From contig CACKCQ010000001.1 of assembly GCA_902598655.1 (NCBI GenBank), positions 1 to 64,000 of the forward strand: a DNA stretch of 64,000 nucleotides, read 5' to 3'. A model generated the notes under the pieces. It had not been told where the DNA came from. It did not search any database and saw only the letters and a program-made list of their open reading frames with translations. Positions 30,350 to 40,124 of the stretch are shown piece by piece (position 1 is the stretch's first letter; every line of letters begins with the position of its first letter). The DNA is from an uncultured Pelagibacteraceae bacterium. Its GTDB lineage: Bacteria > Pseudomonadota > Alphaproteobacteria > Pelagibacterales > Pelagibacteraceae. Position numbers and translations under genes: made by a program.

Positions 30350-33177
30350 TAAGATTTTGATCGAATTTGTTTAATTATTTGATTAAGTCCTGTAGAATTT
30401 GAGCCCTTTATCATTAAAAAATCACCATTATTTAAATCTTTTTTTATTATATTAAGAATTTCACTAGTTGATTTAAGTATTTTTCCTCTTTTTTGTGTTC
30501 TAATTTTGTTAAATGTTTCTGTGATATAACTCCCATAAACAAACAACTTTTTGAACTTTGCCTTATTGATATCTTTTGCAGCCTCAATATGAAGTTTTTT
30601 TGAAAATTTTCCTAATTCTAACATGTCACCTAGTAGCATAAACTTTTTATTTGGATTTACTTTTAAATTATCAAATTTCTTAATTGAGAAATTCAGGGAT
30701 AATGGATTTGAGTTATAACTTTCATCTATTATGTTAACTTTTTTAGAACCGACATTGAATTTTTTTATATTTCCTCTACCACTTGGTATTTTATAATTAG
30801 AGAAAAAGTTACTTTTTATTTTATCGATGATATTTAAACTTTTACAAACTGCTATGGAAGCCAATATATTATCCAAATAAGGTAATAAGTTATTATTAAT
30901 TTTAAAACTAAAAGTTTTAGAAGCTACGTCAATATAAATGATATAAGATTTCATAGTTTTTTTTAATTTAGATAATCTAATATTAGAATTTTTATGTTTA
31001 CCGAAAGAAATGATATTTAAATTATTTTTATTTGCTAAATTTGAAAAAAATTCAAAAAATTTATCATCTTTATTCAATACAATTGTACCATTTTTTCTTA
31101 CGTTGAAAATAATTTCTGATTTGGCTTTAGCTATATCCAATAAAGATTTAAAATTTTTGGCGTGCGCATAACTAATATTTGTAATAACTCCAACGTCTGG
31201 TTTAATTATTTTTGATAAATAGTCTATTTCTCCCTTTTTATCCATTCCAATTTCAAATATTCCATAAGTCGTATCCTTATTTAAATTAATTAATGAAATC
31301 GGTAAACCGAATTTATTATTGAATGAATTTTTTGAAAATGTTGTGGAATAATTTTTTTGAAGACATTGTCCTAACAATTCTTTCAGCGAAGTTTTGCCTG
31401 AGGATCCTGTAATTGCAACTTGAGATGCATTAGAAGAAATTCTTATCTTCTTAGAAAATTTAATTAATAATTTTAGAGTACTTTTAACATTAATCTTTTT
31501 TTTACTATAATTTTTGTTATTTTGAAGTATTGCTAATTTCGCTCCATTTTTTAGAGCTTCGTCTGCAAAATCATTTCCATTAAAATATTTCCCCTTAATT
31601 CCAAGGAAAATTTTACCTTTATTTTTTTCTTTCGAATTAGTGCTAATTTTTAAATTTTTTATTCTATCTAATTTTTTGTTATTTATAATTTCTTTAAGTA
31701 TATTTAATTTCCAATCATTTGATAGAATTCTATTTTTTAAAATTATTGATTTTTTTATATTATCTTCATCAGAAAATTTATTTTTCTTAATATATTCTTG
31801 AGTGTTTTCATGTCCCTTTCCTGCAATAATTAAAACCTCATCAGACTTACTGTTTAAAATTGCTTTTTTTATTGCTAATTTTCTTGATGATATTTCAATC
31901 ATTTTAGATGGTAAAATTGATTTCTTAATACTTGCTCTGATATTTTCTGGATTTTCACTTCTAGGATTATCGTCTGTAAGATAAATATAATTACATAGTT
32001 TGTTAGTAATTTTGCCCATTATTGGTCTTTTTTCTTTATCCCTTTCACCGCCACATCCAAATACAATATTAATTTTTCTTAAACCAAATTGTTCTTTAAT
32101 ATTTTCTATACTTGTTTTAAGAGCCTCTGGAGTATGAGCATAATCTAAAATAAAAATTGAATTATCTTTGGTTTTTCCGATTATCTCGAGCCTGCCTTTT
32201 GCAGGTTTAATATACTTAAGTTTTTTAACAATATCATCAATTTTTATATTACTTTTAATTGCTGCTGCAATAGCCATCATCAAATTCTTAATTTGTATTT
32301 TTCCAATTAGCCTTGTTTTAAATTGGTATTCCTTTTTTTTAAAAGTAAACTTTATATGTTGGTAGTTATTTAAAATTTTAATTGAATTAATTTTTAAATG
32401 ACTATTTGATTTACCGATGTTTAATAAATTTAATTTTTTTCTTTTGGCTATTTTTTTAAGGATTTGTGAATATTTTAAATCATTATCAAATATCAAATTT
32501 CCATTTTTCTTTGTCAAATCATTAAATAAAATTAATTTTGAATTAAAATAATTTTTATAATTTTTGTGATAATCTAAATGATCTCTGCTTAAATTAGTGA
32601 ATATAGATGTGCTAAATTTAATACCATGTAATCTTTTTTGATGAAGGCCATGACTTGATGCTTCTAAAATTACATTTTCAATTTTTTTATTCTTTAAATT
32701 TGCAAGTATTTTATTAATTGTAATAGCATCTACAGTTGTATTATTCAGTTTTAAGCTAACGCCACTCGATTTGACGCCTAAAGTTCCAATTGAGGCTACG
32801 CTTTTTTTATTAAGTTTTAATATCTGGTAATAAAAATTGACTATAGATGATTTACCGTTTGTACCAGTTACAGCAATTATATTATTAGGTTTTTTATTAT
32901 AATATTTATTTGCAAAATTTGATAAGGCTAATCTAGGATCGCTTACTTTTATATATAATACACCTTTATTGATTCCAGTTTTAAATTTATTTGATACAAT
33001 TATTCGAGCTCCTCTTATAATGGCATCATTTATGAAATTATTTCCATTAAATTTACTACCCTGTATTGCAAAAAATATATAATTTTTTTTTATTTTTTTT
33101 GAATTAAATTCAAATCCATTAAAACTTTTATTATTAAAATCTTTTTTAAGATTTTTAAAAAAGCTTTTTAATATCAT
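30349..33177 (-). CDS. Bifunctional MurE-MurF fusion ligase
   Basis: One 942-residue frame holds two Mur ligases in pathway order. The MurE half spans about 1-475, with ATP loop GTNGKS at 105-110 and the DNPR motif (DDNPRSENP, near 401) that marks meso-diaminopimelate as substrate. The MurF half runs from about 490 and repeats the N-terminal fold (STNSKEKNKGKIFLGIKG), then has its ATP loop GSSGKTS near 591 and DESYNSNP. It should add DAP and then D-Ala-D-Ala. The two usually are adjacent genes; I see no internal stop and no obvious restart. A short linker joins the halves. It precedes mraY. Confidence 0.95.
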   Translation of the reverse strand: MILKSFFKNLKKDFNNKSFNGFEFNSKKIKKNYIFFAIQGSKFNGNNFINDAIIRGARIIVSNKFKTGINKGVLYIKVSDPRLALSNFANKYYNKKPNNIIAVTGTNGKSSIVNFYYQILKLNKKSVASIGTLGVKSSGVSLKLNNTTVDAITINKILANLKNKKIENVILEASSHGLHQKRLHGIKFSTSIFTNLSRDHLDYHKNYKNYFNSKLILFNDLTKKNGNLIFDNDLKYSQILKKIAKRKKLNLLNIGKSNSHLKINSIKILNNYQHIKFTFKKKEYQFKTRLIGKIQIKNLMMAIAAAIKSNIKIDDIVKKLKYIKPAKGRLEIIGKTKDNSIFILDYAHTPEALKTSIENIKEQFGLRKINIVFGCGGERDKEKRPIMGKITNKLCNYIYLTDDNPRSENPENIRASIKKSILPSKMIEISSRKLAIKKAILNSKSDEVLIIAGKGHENTQEYIKKNKFSDEDNIKKSIILKNRILSNDWKLNILKEIINNKKLDRIKNLKISTNSKEKNKGKIFLGIKGKYFNGNDFADEALKNGAKLAILQNNKNYSKKKINVKSTLKLLIKFSKKIRISSNASQVAITGSSGKTSLKELLGQCLQKNYSTTFSKNSFNNKFGLPISLINLNKDTTYGIFEIGMDKKGEIDYLSKIIKPDVGVITNISYAHAKNFKSLLDIAKAKSEIIFNVRKNGTIVLNKDDKFFEFFSNLANKNNLNIISFGKHKNSNIRLSKLKKTMKSYIIYIDVASKTFSFKINNNLLPYLDNILASIAVCKSLNIIDKIKSNFFSNYKIPSGRGNIKKFNVGSKKVNIIDESYNSNPLSLNFSIKKFDNLKVNPNKKFMLLGDMLELGKFSKKLHIEAAKDINKAKFKKLFVYGSYITETFNKIRTQKRGKILKSTSEILNIIKKDLNNGDFLMIKGSNSTGLNQIIKQIRSKS

Positions 33178-33188
33178 TATTAAATTTC

Positions 33189-34820
33189 TTAATATTTTAT
33201 GGCTAAAATAGGCCCAATTTTTTCTATTATTTTTTTAGTAACCTCAACAGAAGTCCAACCAGCAGTATTAAAAGGTGTACCTATTATCTTCCTTTTTTTA
33301 CCATCATTATATTCGTAAATATAAGTTTCACTCAATTTTGGTTCATCTAATAAAACAATTAAAACATATTTTGGAGAAGATATTGGAAAAATTGAAGCAA
33401 AAGTATTTATTTTTTTTTTAGAATATTTACCCTTTATAGATTTTTGAGCTGTTCCTGTTTTTCCAGCAATTTCATAACCAGCAATATTTGCTAAATTAGC
33501 TGTACCCTCTTCGGATGTTACAATTTTTCTCAATATTTCATTAATTATTTTCGAATTTTCTTGTGTTATTATTTGCTCACCTCTTTTTAAATTTTTCTCT
33601 TTTTTAATTAAAGTTGGTTTTATTTTGTATCCACCATTTGCAATTATTGCATAGGCTTTTGCAAGTTGAAGTGGTGTGGTTGTTATACCATGACCATATG
33701 CAGATGTAGCTAATTTACATTTTCCCCATTTAAATGGAATTGGATTTCCAACTTCCTCTATATCAAATTGTATTTTGTTTAATAAATCTAAATTTTCTAG
33801 AAAATCTTTAAAATTTTCTAAACCGACTTTCTGAGCAATTTTGATTGAACCAATATTTCCAGATCTAATTAATATTTCTTCAGCGGTAAGACTAGACGGA
33901 ATATCCATATCATATTCAGAGATTGACCTTCCAGCACATTTTATTTTTTTTGGTAAATTTTTAAAAAGGGTATCTTCTTGGATAACATTTTGTTGAAGTC
34001 CAGCAGCAAATGTAAATGTTTTAAAAACTGATCCAAGTTCATAGACACCTTTTGTGGATCTGTTTATAAATTTTTTATCAGAAATATCTTCTCTTTTATT
34101 TAAATCAAAATCTGGTAAAGAAAGCATTGAAAGAATCTCACCACTGTTAACATTCATTAAAATAGCTGTACTTCCATAACTATTAAAAATTTCTTGAAAT
34201 TTTACCAATTCCTCTCTTATCAAATATTGTATTTCAGTATCTAAAGAAAGCTTTAATGGCTTGTTTGAAGTTGTTAATTCATAGTCAAAAGATTTTTCTA
34301 TACCAGACACACCATTGTTATCTGTATCAATCTGTCCCAATATATGACTGAAAAGATTACCGTTAGGATAAACACGAGCAATGTTTTCTTCCTCTTTAAA
34401 CGATTTTTCTCCCAGTAATTTTATTTTTTCTAGTTTTGATGGGGATATTTTCTTTTTGACATAAAAAAACTTTTTTCCGTTGATTTCTTTTTCAAAATTC
34501 TTGTCAGGAAATATTAATTTTAAAGAAATTAATAATTTTTCTTTGTTAATTAGTTGATTTGGATTTATGCCTAAATTGGTCACGCGTACTGTTTTAGCAA
34601 TAATATTTCCATTTCTATCCATGATAGATGCTCTATATTTTTCTTTTTCTTTTAAAGTTTGAGTTTGGTTTGTTTTTTTAAATCCTAAATAGATAGTTTT
34701 AGAGGTAAAAATTATTGTAATTATAAAAAAGATGAAGAAAATAAATGATATACGTTCAAAAGATATTTTTAAATTTGATCTGTTTGCTTCGAATTTGAAA
34801 TTTTCGTCAATATTGTTCAT
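33189..34820 (-). CDS. ftsI: Septal transpeptidase FtsI (PBP3)
   Basis: FtsI is a class B penicillin-binding protein that cross-links septal peptidoglycan. A single N-terminal membrane span (about residues 22-45) is followed by the PBP dimerisation domain (YRASIMDRNGNIIAKT) and the transpeptidase domain. The three active-site motifs are SVFK (in ELGSVFKTFTF), SGN (RSGNIGSIKIA) and KTGTAQK. It has 543 residues. It overlaps ftsL by 14 bases, and murE-murF follows after 11 bases. Confidence 0.97.
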   Translation of the reverse strand: MNNIDENFKFEANRSNLKISFERISFIFFIFFIITIIFTSKTIYLGFKKTNQTQTLKEKEKYRASIMDRNGNIIAKTVRVTNLGINPNQLINKEKLLISLKLIFPDKNFEKEINGKKFFYVKKKISPSKLEKIKLLGEKSFKEEENIARVYPNGNLFSHILGQIDTDNNGVSGIEKSFDYELTTSNKPLKLSLDTEIQYLIREELVKFQEIFNSYGSTAILMNVNSGEILSMLSLPDFDLNKREDISDKKFINRSTKGVYELGSVFKTFTFAAGLQQNVIQEDTLFKNLPKKIKCAGRSISEYDMDIPSSLTAEEILIRSGNIGSIKIAQKVGLENFKDFLENLDLLNKIQFDIEEVGNPIPFKWGKCKLATSAYGHGITTTPLQLAKAYAIIANGGYKIKPTLIKKEKNLKRGEQIITQENSKIINEILRKIVTSEEGTANLANIAGYEIAGKTGTAQKSIKGKYSKKKINTFASIFPISSPKYVLIVLLDEPKLSETYIYEYNDGKKRKIIGTPFNTAGWTSVEVTKKIIEKIGPILAIKY

Positions 34821-35088
34821 TATTAAATTTAAAAATTTTTAAATCTGTAATTTCCTTTCTTTTTAATTCTTTATCAAAATATATTTTTGAATATTCCATT
34901 AATTTATTTGGTGATGTAAGATAATTATAATCAAATAAAACTAACTCATAAATATCATTGAGTGCTCTGATATCTTCTTGAATTTCAAAAATTTGTTTAT
35001 CAAGTTTTTTTGTCGAATTTTTTGTAAACGCAGTTGAAATTATAAGGATAATAATTGGGATAAATAAAAGAATTTTTTTATACATCAA
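34807..35088 (-). CDS. ftsL: Cell division protein FtsL-like
   Basis: This 93-residue bitopic protein has an N-terminal membrane span (residues 4-22) and a helical periplasmic part suited to a coiled coil (KKLDKQIFEIQEDIRALNDIYELVLFDYNYL). LTSPNKLMEYSKIYF resembles the LxSPxRIExxA motif of FtsL. In other bacteria FtsL joins FtsB and FtsQ and activates FtsWI. Assignment depends on size, shape and its place between rsmH and ftsI. It overlaps both neighbours. Confidence 0.85.
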   Translation of the reverse strand: MMYKKILLFIPIIILIISTAFTKNSTKKLDKQIFEIQEDIRALNDIYELVLFDYNYLTSPNKLMEYSKIYFDKELKRKEITDLKIFKFNNEQY

Positions 35089-36070
35089 AGTTTAAATTTT
35101 CTATATCTTGTAAGTAATTAAAATTACTAACAAATTTTTTAAAGCTACATCCATTCTCTATTTTGTATGCAAATCTAAGTTTTGCGGACCTTGAGGGAGG
35201 ATTAATATTAATCTCACTGGATGATGGGGTTATTGGTTTTTTTTTGGTTAAATTGAAATACTTTTTAGTTGAAATACTTTTTGGTAAATACCTGGAAGAA
35301 TTTTTTACTTCTGAGTACTCTTTAAAAAAAAACTTTACTATTTTATCCTCGATAGAATGAAAAGTAACAACTGCTATTACTCCACCAACTGGCAAAATAT
35401 TATAGGCTTTTATTAAACCATATATTAACTCGGTTATCTCTTTATTTACAAAAATTCTTAGAGCTTGAAAAACTTTAGTGGATTTATTTTTTCCACTTTT
35501 CTTTTTTTTTACACTTTCAATAATTTCTACTAAATTTTCAGTTTTAATTTTTTTATTTTTTCTTAATTGTACTATTTTTTTTGATATTGGTTTTGCATAT
35601 TTTTCATCCCCAAAATATTTGAAAATTTTAAAAAGACTTTGTTGACTCATTTTTGATATTACATCATCACAAGAAAAATCATTTAATCCCATTCTCATAT
35701 CTAGTTTGCCTTTGCTATTAAAAGATATGCCTCTATTTAGATCAGAAATCTGATTTAATGAATATCCAAGATCAAAAATAATTGCTTTAATATTATTTTC
35801 CTTTATTAGATCGATATCCGAAAATTTTTTGTTATAAAATTTAAATCTTTTTTTATACTTTGTGAGGAATTGATTAGCTATACTATTGACAGAATTATCT
35901 CTATCTAGTGCTACTATATTATTTAATTTATTCTCTAATATTTTTTTTGAATATCCGCCTGCACCAAATGTGCAATCGATAAATGTGCCACCATAAAGAG
36001 GGGAAATAATACTAACTAATTCGTTTAGTAATACTGGAAAATGTTTTTCCAGATTTATGGTGGCATTCAT
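35078..36070 (-). CDS. rsmH: 16S rRNA m4C1402 methyltransferase RsmH
   Basis: RsmH (MraW) methylates the N4 of C1402 of 16S rRNA using S-adenosylmethionine. The start HFPVLLNELVSII, the SAM loop FIDCTFGAGGYSKKIL near residue 31, FDLGYSLNQI and the segment VTFHSIEDKIVKFFF are diagnostic. KPITPSSSEININPPSRSAKLRFA matches the conserved tail. It has 330 residues and lies 18 bases from ftsZ, which interrupts the usual mraZ-rsmH adjacency. Confidence 0.97.
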   Translation of the reverse strand: MNATINLEKHFPVLLNELVSIISPLYGGTFIDCTFGAGGYSKKILENKLNNIVALDRDNSVNSIANQFLTKYKKRFKFYNKKFSDIDLIKENNIKAIIFDLGYSLNQISDLNRGISFNSKGKLDMRMGLNDFSCDDVISKMSQQSLFKIFKYFGDEKYAKPISKKIVQLRKNKKIKTENLVEIIESVKKKKSGKNKSTKVFQALRIFVNKEITELIYGLIKAYNILPVGGVIAVVTFHSIEDKIVKFFFKEYSEVKNSSRYLPKSISTKKYFNLTKKKPITPSSSEININPPSRSAKLRFAYKIENGCSFKKFVSNFNYLQDIENLNFDV

Positions 36071-36088
36071 TTATTTTTTTGAAGACCA

Positions 36089-37534
36089 TTAATTCTTTTG
36101 TCTTCTCAAAAATGCTGGAATTTCTAAATCTTCTTCTTCCTCAGAGTTTATCTCTTGTGGTGAAGTAGATAGCTCCTCGTTAGCATCTGAATTAAATAGC
36201 TCTGGGGCATCATCATCACTCAACTCAAAATTCTCCAAGCCATTATTTTCAGATACTTGCTCATCTATATTGCTTTCAAATTCTGAGTTTACTGAGCTAG
36301 CTACAGGTGCTTCAGTTTGAACTAAATCTTCACCATTTAGAGAGATTGATGACTCATTTACATAATTAGTATCTATACTTTTAGAACTCAATTCTTCATT
36401 TTTCTCTTCTTCCTCTATTTTAAGAGCGTTAGCTCCATTAGTAATAATTGAATTATTATTTGTAAATTGGAAAGATTGAGTTGATGCAGAATTTGAAAAC
36501 TCAGAATAACCAGGATTTCTATTTTGAATTCTATGCACCATATTTATTACTGATTTAGGCTCGGGTTGTTGTCCGTCTAATGCAGTAGCAACAATAGAAA
36601 CTCTCATTAATCCATCCAAACCATCATCTGTTATAGCTCCTATAATTAATTCTGCCTCTGGATCGACTTCGGCTCTTACTTTATTCACTGCTTCATCTAC
36701 TTCAAATAATTTTAAATCTTTACCTCCAGTAATATTAACTAAAAGTCCTTTTGCCCCTTTTAAAGAATAATCGTCAATCAATGGATTATTAATTGCTGAT
36801 TCAGCAGCTTTGACAGCTCTTCCTTCTCCTTCAGCTTGACCTGTGCCCATCATAGCTTTGCCCATTGAACTCATTACAGTTTCAACATCAGCAAAATCAA
36901 GATTTATGAGCCCTGGTCTAACCATTAAATCAGTTATACTTTGAACACCATGAAGCAAAACATCATTTGATAAAGCAAAAGATTCTTCAAAAGTTGTTTG
37001 TTCACTTGCAATCTTAAATAAATTTTGATTTGGAACAACTATAATAGTATCAACATGTTTTCGAAGTTCTTCTAAGCCTTGTTGAGCTTTTCTCATTCTA
37101 GATGGACCTTCGTATAAAAATGGAAGTGTTATAACCCCAACTGTTAAAATATTTAATTCTTTTGCTGCTCTAGCGATAACATGAGCAGATCCAGTTCCAG
37201 TTCCACCACCCATTCCGGCTGTAATGAAAACCATATTTGCACCCTGCAATATATTTACAATTTCATTTAAAGACTCGTCTGCAGCAGCTTGACCTATATC
37301 TAATTTTGCACCTGCTCCTAGCCCTTTAGTTAAATTTAATCCCATTTGTATTTTTGTTTGTGCCTTACTTAATCTTAAATCTTGAGCATCTGTATTGACT
37401 GCAATAAACTCTACACCCTGAAGACCAGCATCAATCATTCCATTTATTGCATTTCCTCCAGCTCCCCCTACGCCTAATACTAGAATTCGTGGTTTAAGTT
37501 CTTTTATATCTGGTGTTTTAAAGTTTATTGTCAT
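36089..37534 (-). CDS. ftsZ: Cell division GTPase FtsZ
   Basis: FtsZ is the tubulin homologue that forms the division ring. The GTP-binding motif GGGTGTGS is at residues 109-116, with N-terminal [12 protein letters not shown] and the synergy loop region intact. The globular part ends near 320. An acidic, Ser/Asn-rich linker of about 140 residues follows, then the C-terminal peptide [12 protein letters not shown], which binds FtsA. A strong Shine-Dalgarno (GGGGAG, 37538-37543) overlaps the mraZ stop region, rare in this window. Its place directly after mraZ rather than after ftsA is unusual. Confidence 0.98.
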   Translation of the reverse strand: MTINFKTPDIKELKPRILVLGVGGAGGNAINGMIDAGLQGVEFIAVNTDAQDLRLSKAQTKIQMGLNLTKGLGAGAKLDIGQAAADESLNEIVNILQGANMVFITAGMGGGTGTGSAHVIARAAKELNILTVGVITLPFLYEGPSRMRKAQQGLEELRKHVDTIIVVPNQNLFKIASEQTTFEESFALSNDVLLHGVQSITDLMVRPGLINLDFADVETVMSSMGKAMMGTGQAEGEGRAVKAAESAINNPLIDDYSLKGAKGLLVNITGGKDLKLFEVDEAVNKVRAEVDPEAELIIGAITDDGLDGLMRVSIVATALDGQQPEPKSVINMVHRIQNRNPGYSEFSNSASTQSFQFTNNNSIITNGANALKIEEEEKNEELSSKSIDTNYVNESSISLNGEDLVQTEAPVASSVNSEFESNIDEQVSENNGLENFELSDDDAPELFNSDANEELSTSPQEINSEEEEDLEIPAFLRRQKN

Positions 37535-37545
37535 TTTCTCCCCTT

Positions 37546-38001
37546 TTAGTTATTAAATTGTTTTTCCCATTTAAGACTTGCTCTGTTAATATTTGATTTT
37601 TTTCTAGCGTTTGCCCTAAATTTTTCAAAAAGTGTTGGTTCCCAGATTTGAAATGTTTTACCTTGACCAACAAATAACATGCTATTCTTAATTTTTGCAT
37701 GTTTTAATAATTTTGTAGTTATTTGAACCCGTCCTTCACTGTCAAATTGTAAATTTATACTTTCAGATAATATAGAAGTTGCAAAATAATCTTTTTTTTC
37801 TTCAAAAGGGTTGAGAGAGTCAATTGCATTTGAAATTTTTTCTATTCGATCTTGAGGCCATGCCTCAATACACTGATTATTAAAAGATGGATAACAAATT
37901 ACTCCATTGTAACCTATATTTGACAAATATGATCTATATGATGCAGGCACTGAAACCCTTCCCTTTTTGTCCAATTTGTTTTCGTAGGTTGATAAAAACA
38001 T
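37546..38001 (-). CDS. mraZ: Transcriptional regulator MraZ
   Basis: MraZ has two AbrB-like half domains and in other bacteria represses its own division-cell-wall operon. Each half shows the typical signature: [14 protein letters not shown] near residue 11 and [14 protein letters not shown] near 87. It has 151 residues. It is the first gene of the long cluster. Three TGGG repeats with 10-base period (38022-38045) lie upstream over the putative -10 box, as expected for autoregulation. Confidence 0.96.
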   Translation of the reverse strand: MFLSTYENKLDKKGRVSVPASYRSYLSNIGYNGVICYPSFNNQCIEAWPQDRIEKISNAIDSLNPFEEKKDYFATSILSESINLQFDSEGRVQITTKLLKHAKIKNSMLFVGQGKTFQIWEPTLFEKFRANARKKSNINRASLKWEKQFNN

Positions 38002-38021
38002 AAACCATATTATCCCTAATT

Positions 38022-38045
38022 TGGGTATTTATGGGATATTATGGG
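38022..38045 (+). promoter_or_regulatory. MraZ-type operator: three TGGG repeats, 10 bp period
   Basis: TGGG occurs on the plus strand at 38022, 38032 and 38042, so the repeats are exactly one helical turn apart. E. coli MraZ is known to bind TGGGN repeats separated by 5 bases, the same period. Here they are read on the strand opposite to mraZ and cover the putative -10 box. Binding is inferred, not shown. Confidence 0.65.
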
Positions 38046-38064
38046 TTTTATTTGTTAGCGTCAA
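38036..38064 (-). promoter_or_regulatory. Putative promoter of the mraZ division cluster
   Basis: TTGACG (38059-38064) and TAATAT (38036-38041) on the minus strand are 17 bases apart, about 35 bases before the mraZ ATG. The -10 box falls between two TGGG repeats, consistent with repression by MraZ. A CATAAT alternative overlaps with 15-base spacing. Confidence 0.5.
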
Positions 38065-38128
38065 TAGCTAATATTGTGGAACTCCAATGTAAAAAATTAA
38101 TAATTATTTGGATTTATTTTAATGAAAT

Positions 38129-38484
38129 GCCAGATAAACTATAAGCCGGGTTCTGTCATTTAAACTTATCATTTATCTAGGCTTTAAATCACTTTAAAGC
38201 TCAAGCAACTAACCCTGATGACTAGCCAAAGACTGCTTTTAGTTATTGCTAACAATGTCATCTCTACTCAGTCTTGCTCCCAGTGGGGTTTTCCATGCGC
38301 TAGCTGTTACCAACTTAGCCGGTGTGCTCTTACCACACCTTTTCACCCTTGCCTTGATAAGGCGGTTTATTTTCTGTGGCACTATCCCTGGGGTTTCCCC
38401 CGCCAACTGTTAACTGGCACTGTGTCTTTGTAGAGCCCGGACTTTCCTCTTTAATAAATTAAAGCGATAAGTCATTTATCTGGC
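38129..38484 (-). ncRNA. rnpB: RNase P RNA, bacterial type A
   Basis: This is the catalytic RNA that trims the 5' ends of pre-tRNAs. On the minus strand the 5' part contains the universal core GAGGAAAGTCCGGGC, and the 3' end contains ACAGAACCCGGCTTATAG; these pair as P4 and neighbouring core. The ends are set by a perfect 10-base P1 helix: GCCAGATAAA (38475-38484) with TTTATCTGGC (38129-38138). The length of about 356 bases is right for type A. An upstream TTGAAA and AATAAT pair may be its promoter, with weak spacing. It lies between the amidase gene and the mraZ promoter, both on the same strand. Confidence 0.96.
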
Positions 38485-38534
38485 AAATAAAGAATTATTC
38501 TATTTTTATTAAATTTCAACTATTATTAATTCAA

Positions 38535-39233
38535 TTAAACCAAGGATTTTAAAATTATATAAGTCTCTTGATCAACGATGCTGCTAATTAATTGTGGTCT
38601 AAACCTTCTTTGAAAATTTTTATAAATTTTAATTTTCTCATTTTTATCATTTGTAGATTTATAACCAAACTTAAATAATAACTGAAAAAAATTATCACTA
38701 TTTTTTAGTTTTATGCCTCTTAATTTTTTACAATTTTTTTCACTTAAATTATGCCATAAACATATTTTTTTTTTATTTAACAATTTCCATGGGAATTTTT
38801 CTCCAGGATCTTTTTTTCTTAAAGGAGCAATATCTGAATGTCCTAAAATATTTTCTTTTTTGATTTTATATTTCTTTTTCAAATTTTTTGACAAATCGAT
38901 AATCGAGGTAATCTGATTTTGACTAAAGTTCTTGTATTTATAATCATGTCCTGGGTTGGAGATCTCTATTCCTATAGAATTTGAATTAAGAAATTTATCT
39001 TTTTTCCATGACGAAATTCCAGCATGCCATGCTATATATAAATCTGGAACAATTTTTATGATTGCTCCATTTTTTTTGATTAAATAATGACAACTTACTT
39101 TTGAGCTTTTACTTGTTAGTCTTTTTATTGCAGCATTTTCTGATCTCATACCTGTATAATGAAAAATTAAGTACTTCACCTTTGAACTAGTCCTTTTTTT
39201 TAAATCGAAATTAGGAGAGTAATTTATTGACAT
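38535..39233 (-). CDS. AmiD/AmpD-like N-acetylmuramoyl-L-alanine amidase
   Basis: This zinc amidase (Amidase_2 domain) cuts the bond between MurNAc and L-Ala of peptidoglycan or of recycled muropeptides. Zinc-site motifs are YLIFHYTGM near residue 24, the central AWHAG and the GHSDIAPLRKKDPGEKFPW segment near 140. The C-terminal 70 residues look like a peptidoglycan-binding domain (FFQLLFKFGY and IYKNFQRRFRP). No signal peptide is visible, so a cytoplasmic AmpD-type recycling role is favoured. The frame is open to a TTG at 39266 and an ATG at 39254; I chose the ATG at 39233 (MSINYSPNFD), closest to where homologues begin. Confidence 0.9.
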   Translation of the reverse strand: MSINYSPNFDLKKRTSSKVKYLIFHYTGMRSENAAIKRLTSKSSKVSCHYLIKKNGAIIKIVPDLYIAWHAGISSWKKDKFLNSNSIGIEISNPGHDYKYKNFSQNQITSIIDLSKNLKKKYKIKKENILGHSDIAPLRKKDPGEKFPWKLLNKKKICLWHNLSEKNCKKLRGIKLKNSDNFFQLLFKFGYKSTNDKNEKIKIYKNFQRRFRPQLISSIVDQETYIILKSLV

Positions 39234-39312
39234 TTTTTCAACATTTTTGCGCATAATTTCAGACAATTTATCTTTATATTAATATTAATTATAATATACT
39301 TAAACTAATTCT

Positions 39313-40113
39313 ATGAGCAAACTACTTTCAATTCTAATTGTAATTTTATTTTCATCCATAAGCAACGTTGCAATAGCTGGAGATGACGGAAAGCTTAAAT
39401 TAAATGGAAATAATAATAATGGATACAAGGAAGTTGGAGATTGTTTTGAAAAAGTTAATAGAGGGGTTTTTGCATTTAATCAAGCTTTAGACAAAGTTAT
39501 TTTTAAACCACTAGCTAAAGGATATAGAATGTTTCCTCAACCTATAAGATCTGGAACAAGCAATGCATTAAACAATCTAGGCAATGTTGTAACAATTCCT
39601 AACAACGTTCTTCAAGGTCAATTCAAAGATGCCGGGGTAAATTCTGCAAGATTTATAATTAATTCAACTTTAGGTATTGCGGGAGTTTTCGATGTTGCAT
39701 CTTATTATGGATTAAAAAAACGTGAAAAGGAGGACTATGGACAAACATTAGGTGTCTGGGGCGCTGGTCCAGGCTGCTATTTTGTTTTACCTGTTTTAGG
39801 ACCAACTACTGTAAGAGATTCTCTTGGTTCTGTAGTTAATTTGATTGGAGGAGATGCATGGTACAATGTGACTGTCGTTAATGATACTCAATATTTTTCT
39901 GAAGCAGATTATTATGCATCAAGATTACTAAGTGGAGTTGACTTTAGAGCGAAAAACTTAGAATCATTTGATAGTCTTGAAAATAATTCAGTTGATCTTT
40001 ATGCGTCCGTTAGAAGTCTTTATTTACAAGATAGATATAGAAAAATAAGAAATATAGATAAAACAACTGAAACACTTAGTGACGACGATTGGGAAGAATT
40101 AGATAGTCAATAA
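39313..40113 (+). CDS. mlaA: MlaA/VacJ family outer-membrane lipid transport protein
   Basis: MlaA removes misplaced phospholipids from the outer leaflet of the outer membrane and hands them to MlaC. The domain match is strong: EKVNRGVFAFNQALDKVIFKPLAKGY, then IPNNVLQGQFKDAG, FIINSTLGIAGVFDVAS and GPGCYFVLPVLGPTTVRDSLG. Usual MlaA proteins are lipoproteins, but here the signal peptide ends in VAIAG without a lipobox cysteine, so it seems to be a signal-peptidase-I substrate. It is followed 11 bases later by mlaC. The MlaBDEF parts are not in this window. A -10-like TATAAT lies at 39290-39295. Confidence 0.92.
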   Translation: MSKLLSILIVILFSSISNVAIAGDDGKLKLNGNNNNGYKEVGDCFEKVNRGVFAFNQALDKVIFKPLAKGYRMFPQPIRSGTSNALNNLGNVVTIPNNVLQGQFKDAGVNSARFIINSTLGIAGVFDVASYYGLKKREKEDYGQTLGVWGAGPGCYFVLPVLGPTTVRDSLGSVVNLIGGDAWYNVTVVNDTQYFSEADYYASRLLSGVDFRAKNLESFDSLENNSVDLYASVRSLYLQDRYRKIRNIDKTTETLSDDDWEELDSQ

Positions 40114-40124
40114 CTAATCTTTAA

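Noticed and set aside
38218-38433. 71-codon plus-strand frame in the RNase P RNA locus
   Set aside because: It lies fully inside rnpB on the opposite strand; RNA core motifs and the P1 helix explain the sequence.
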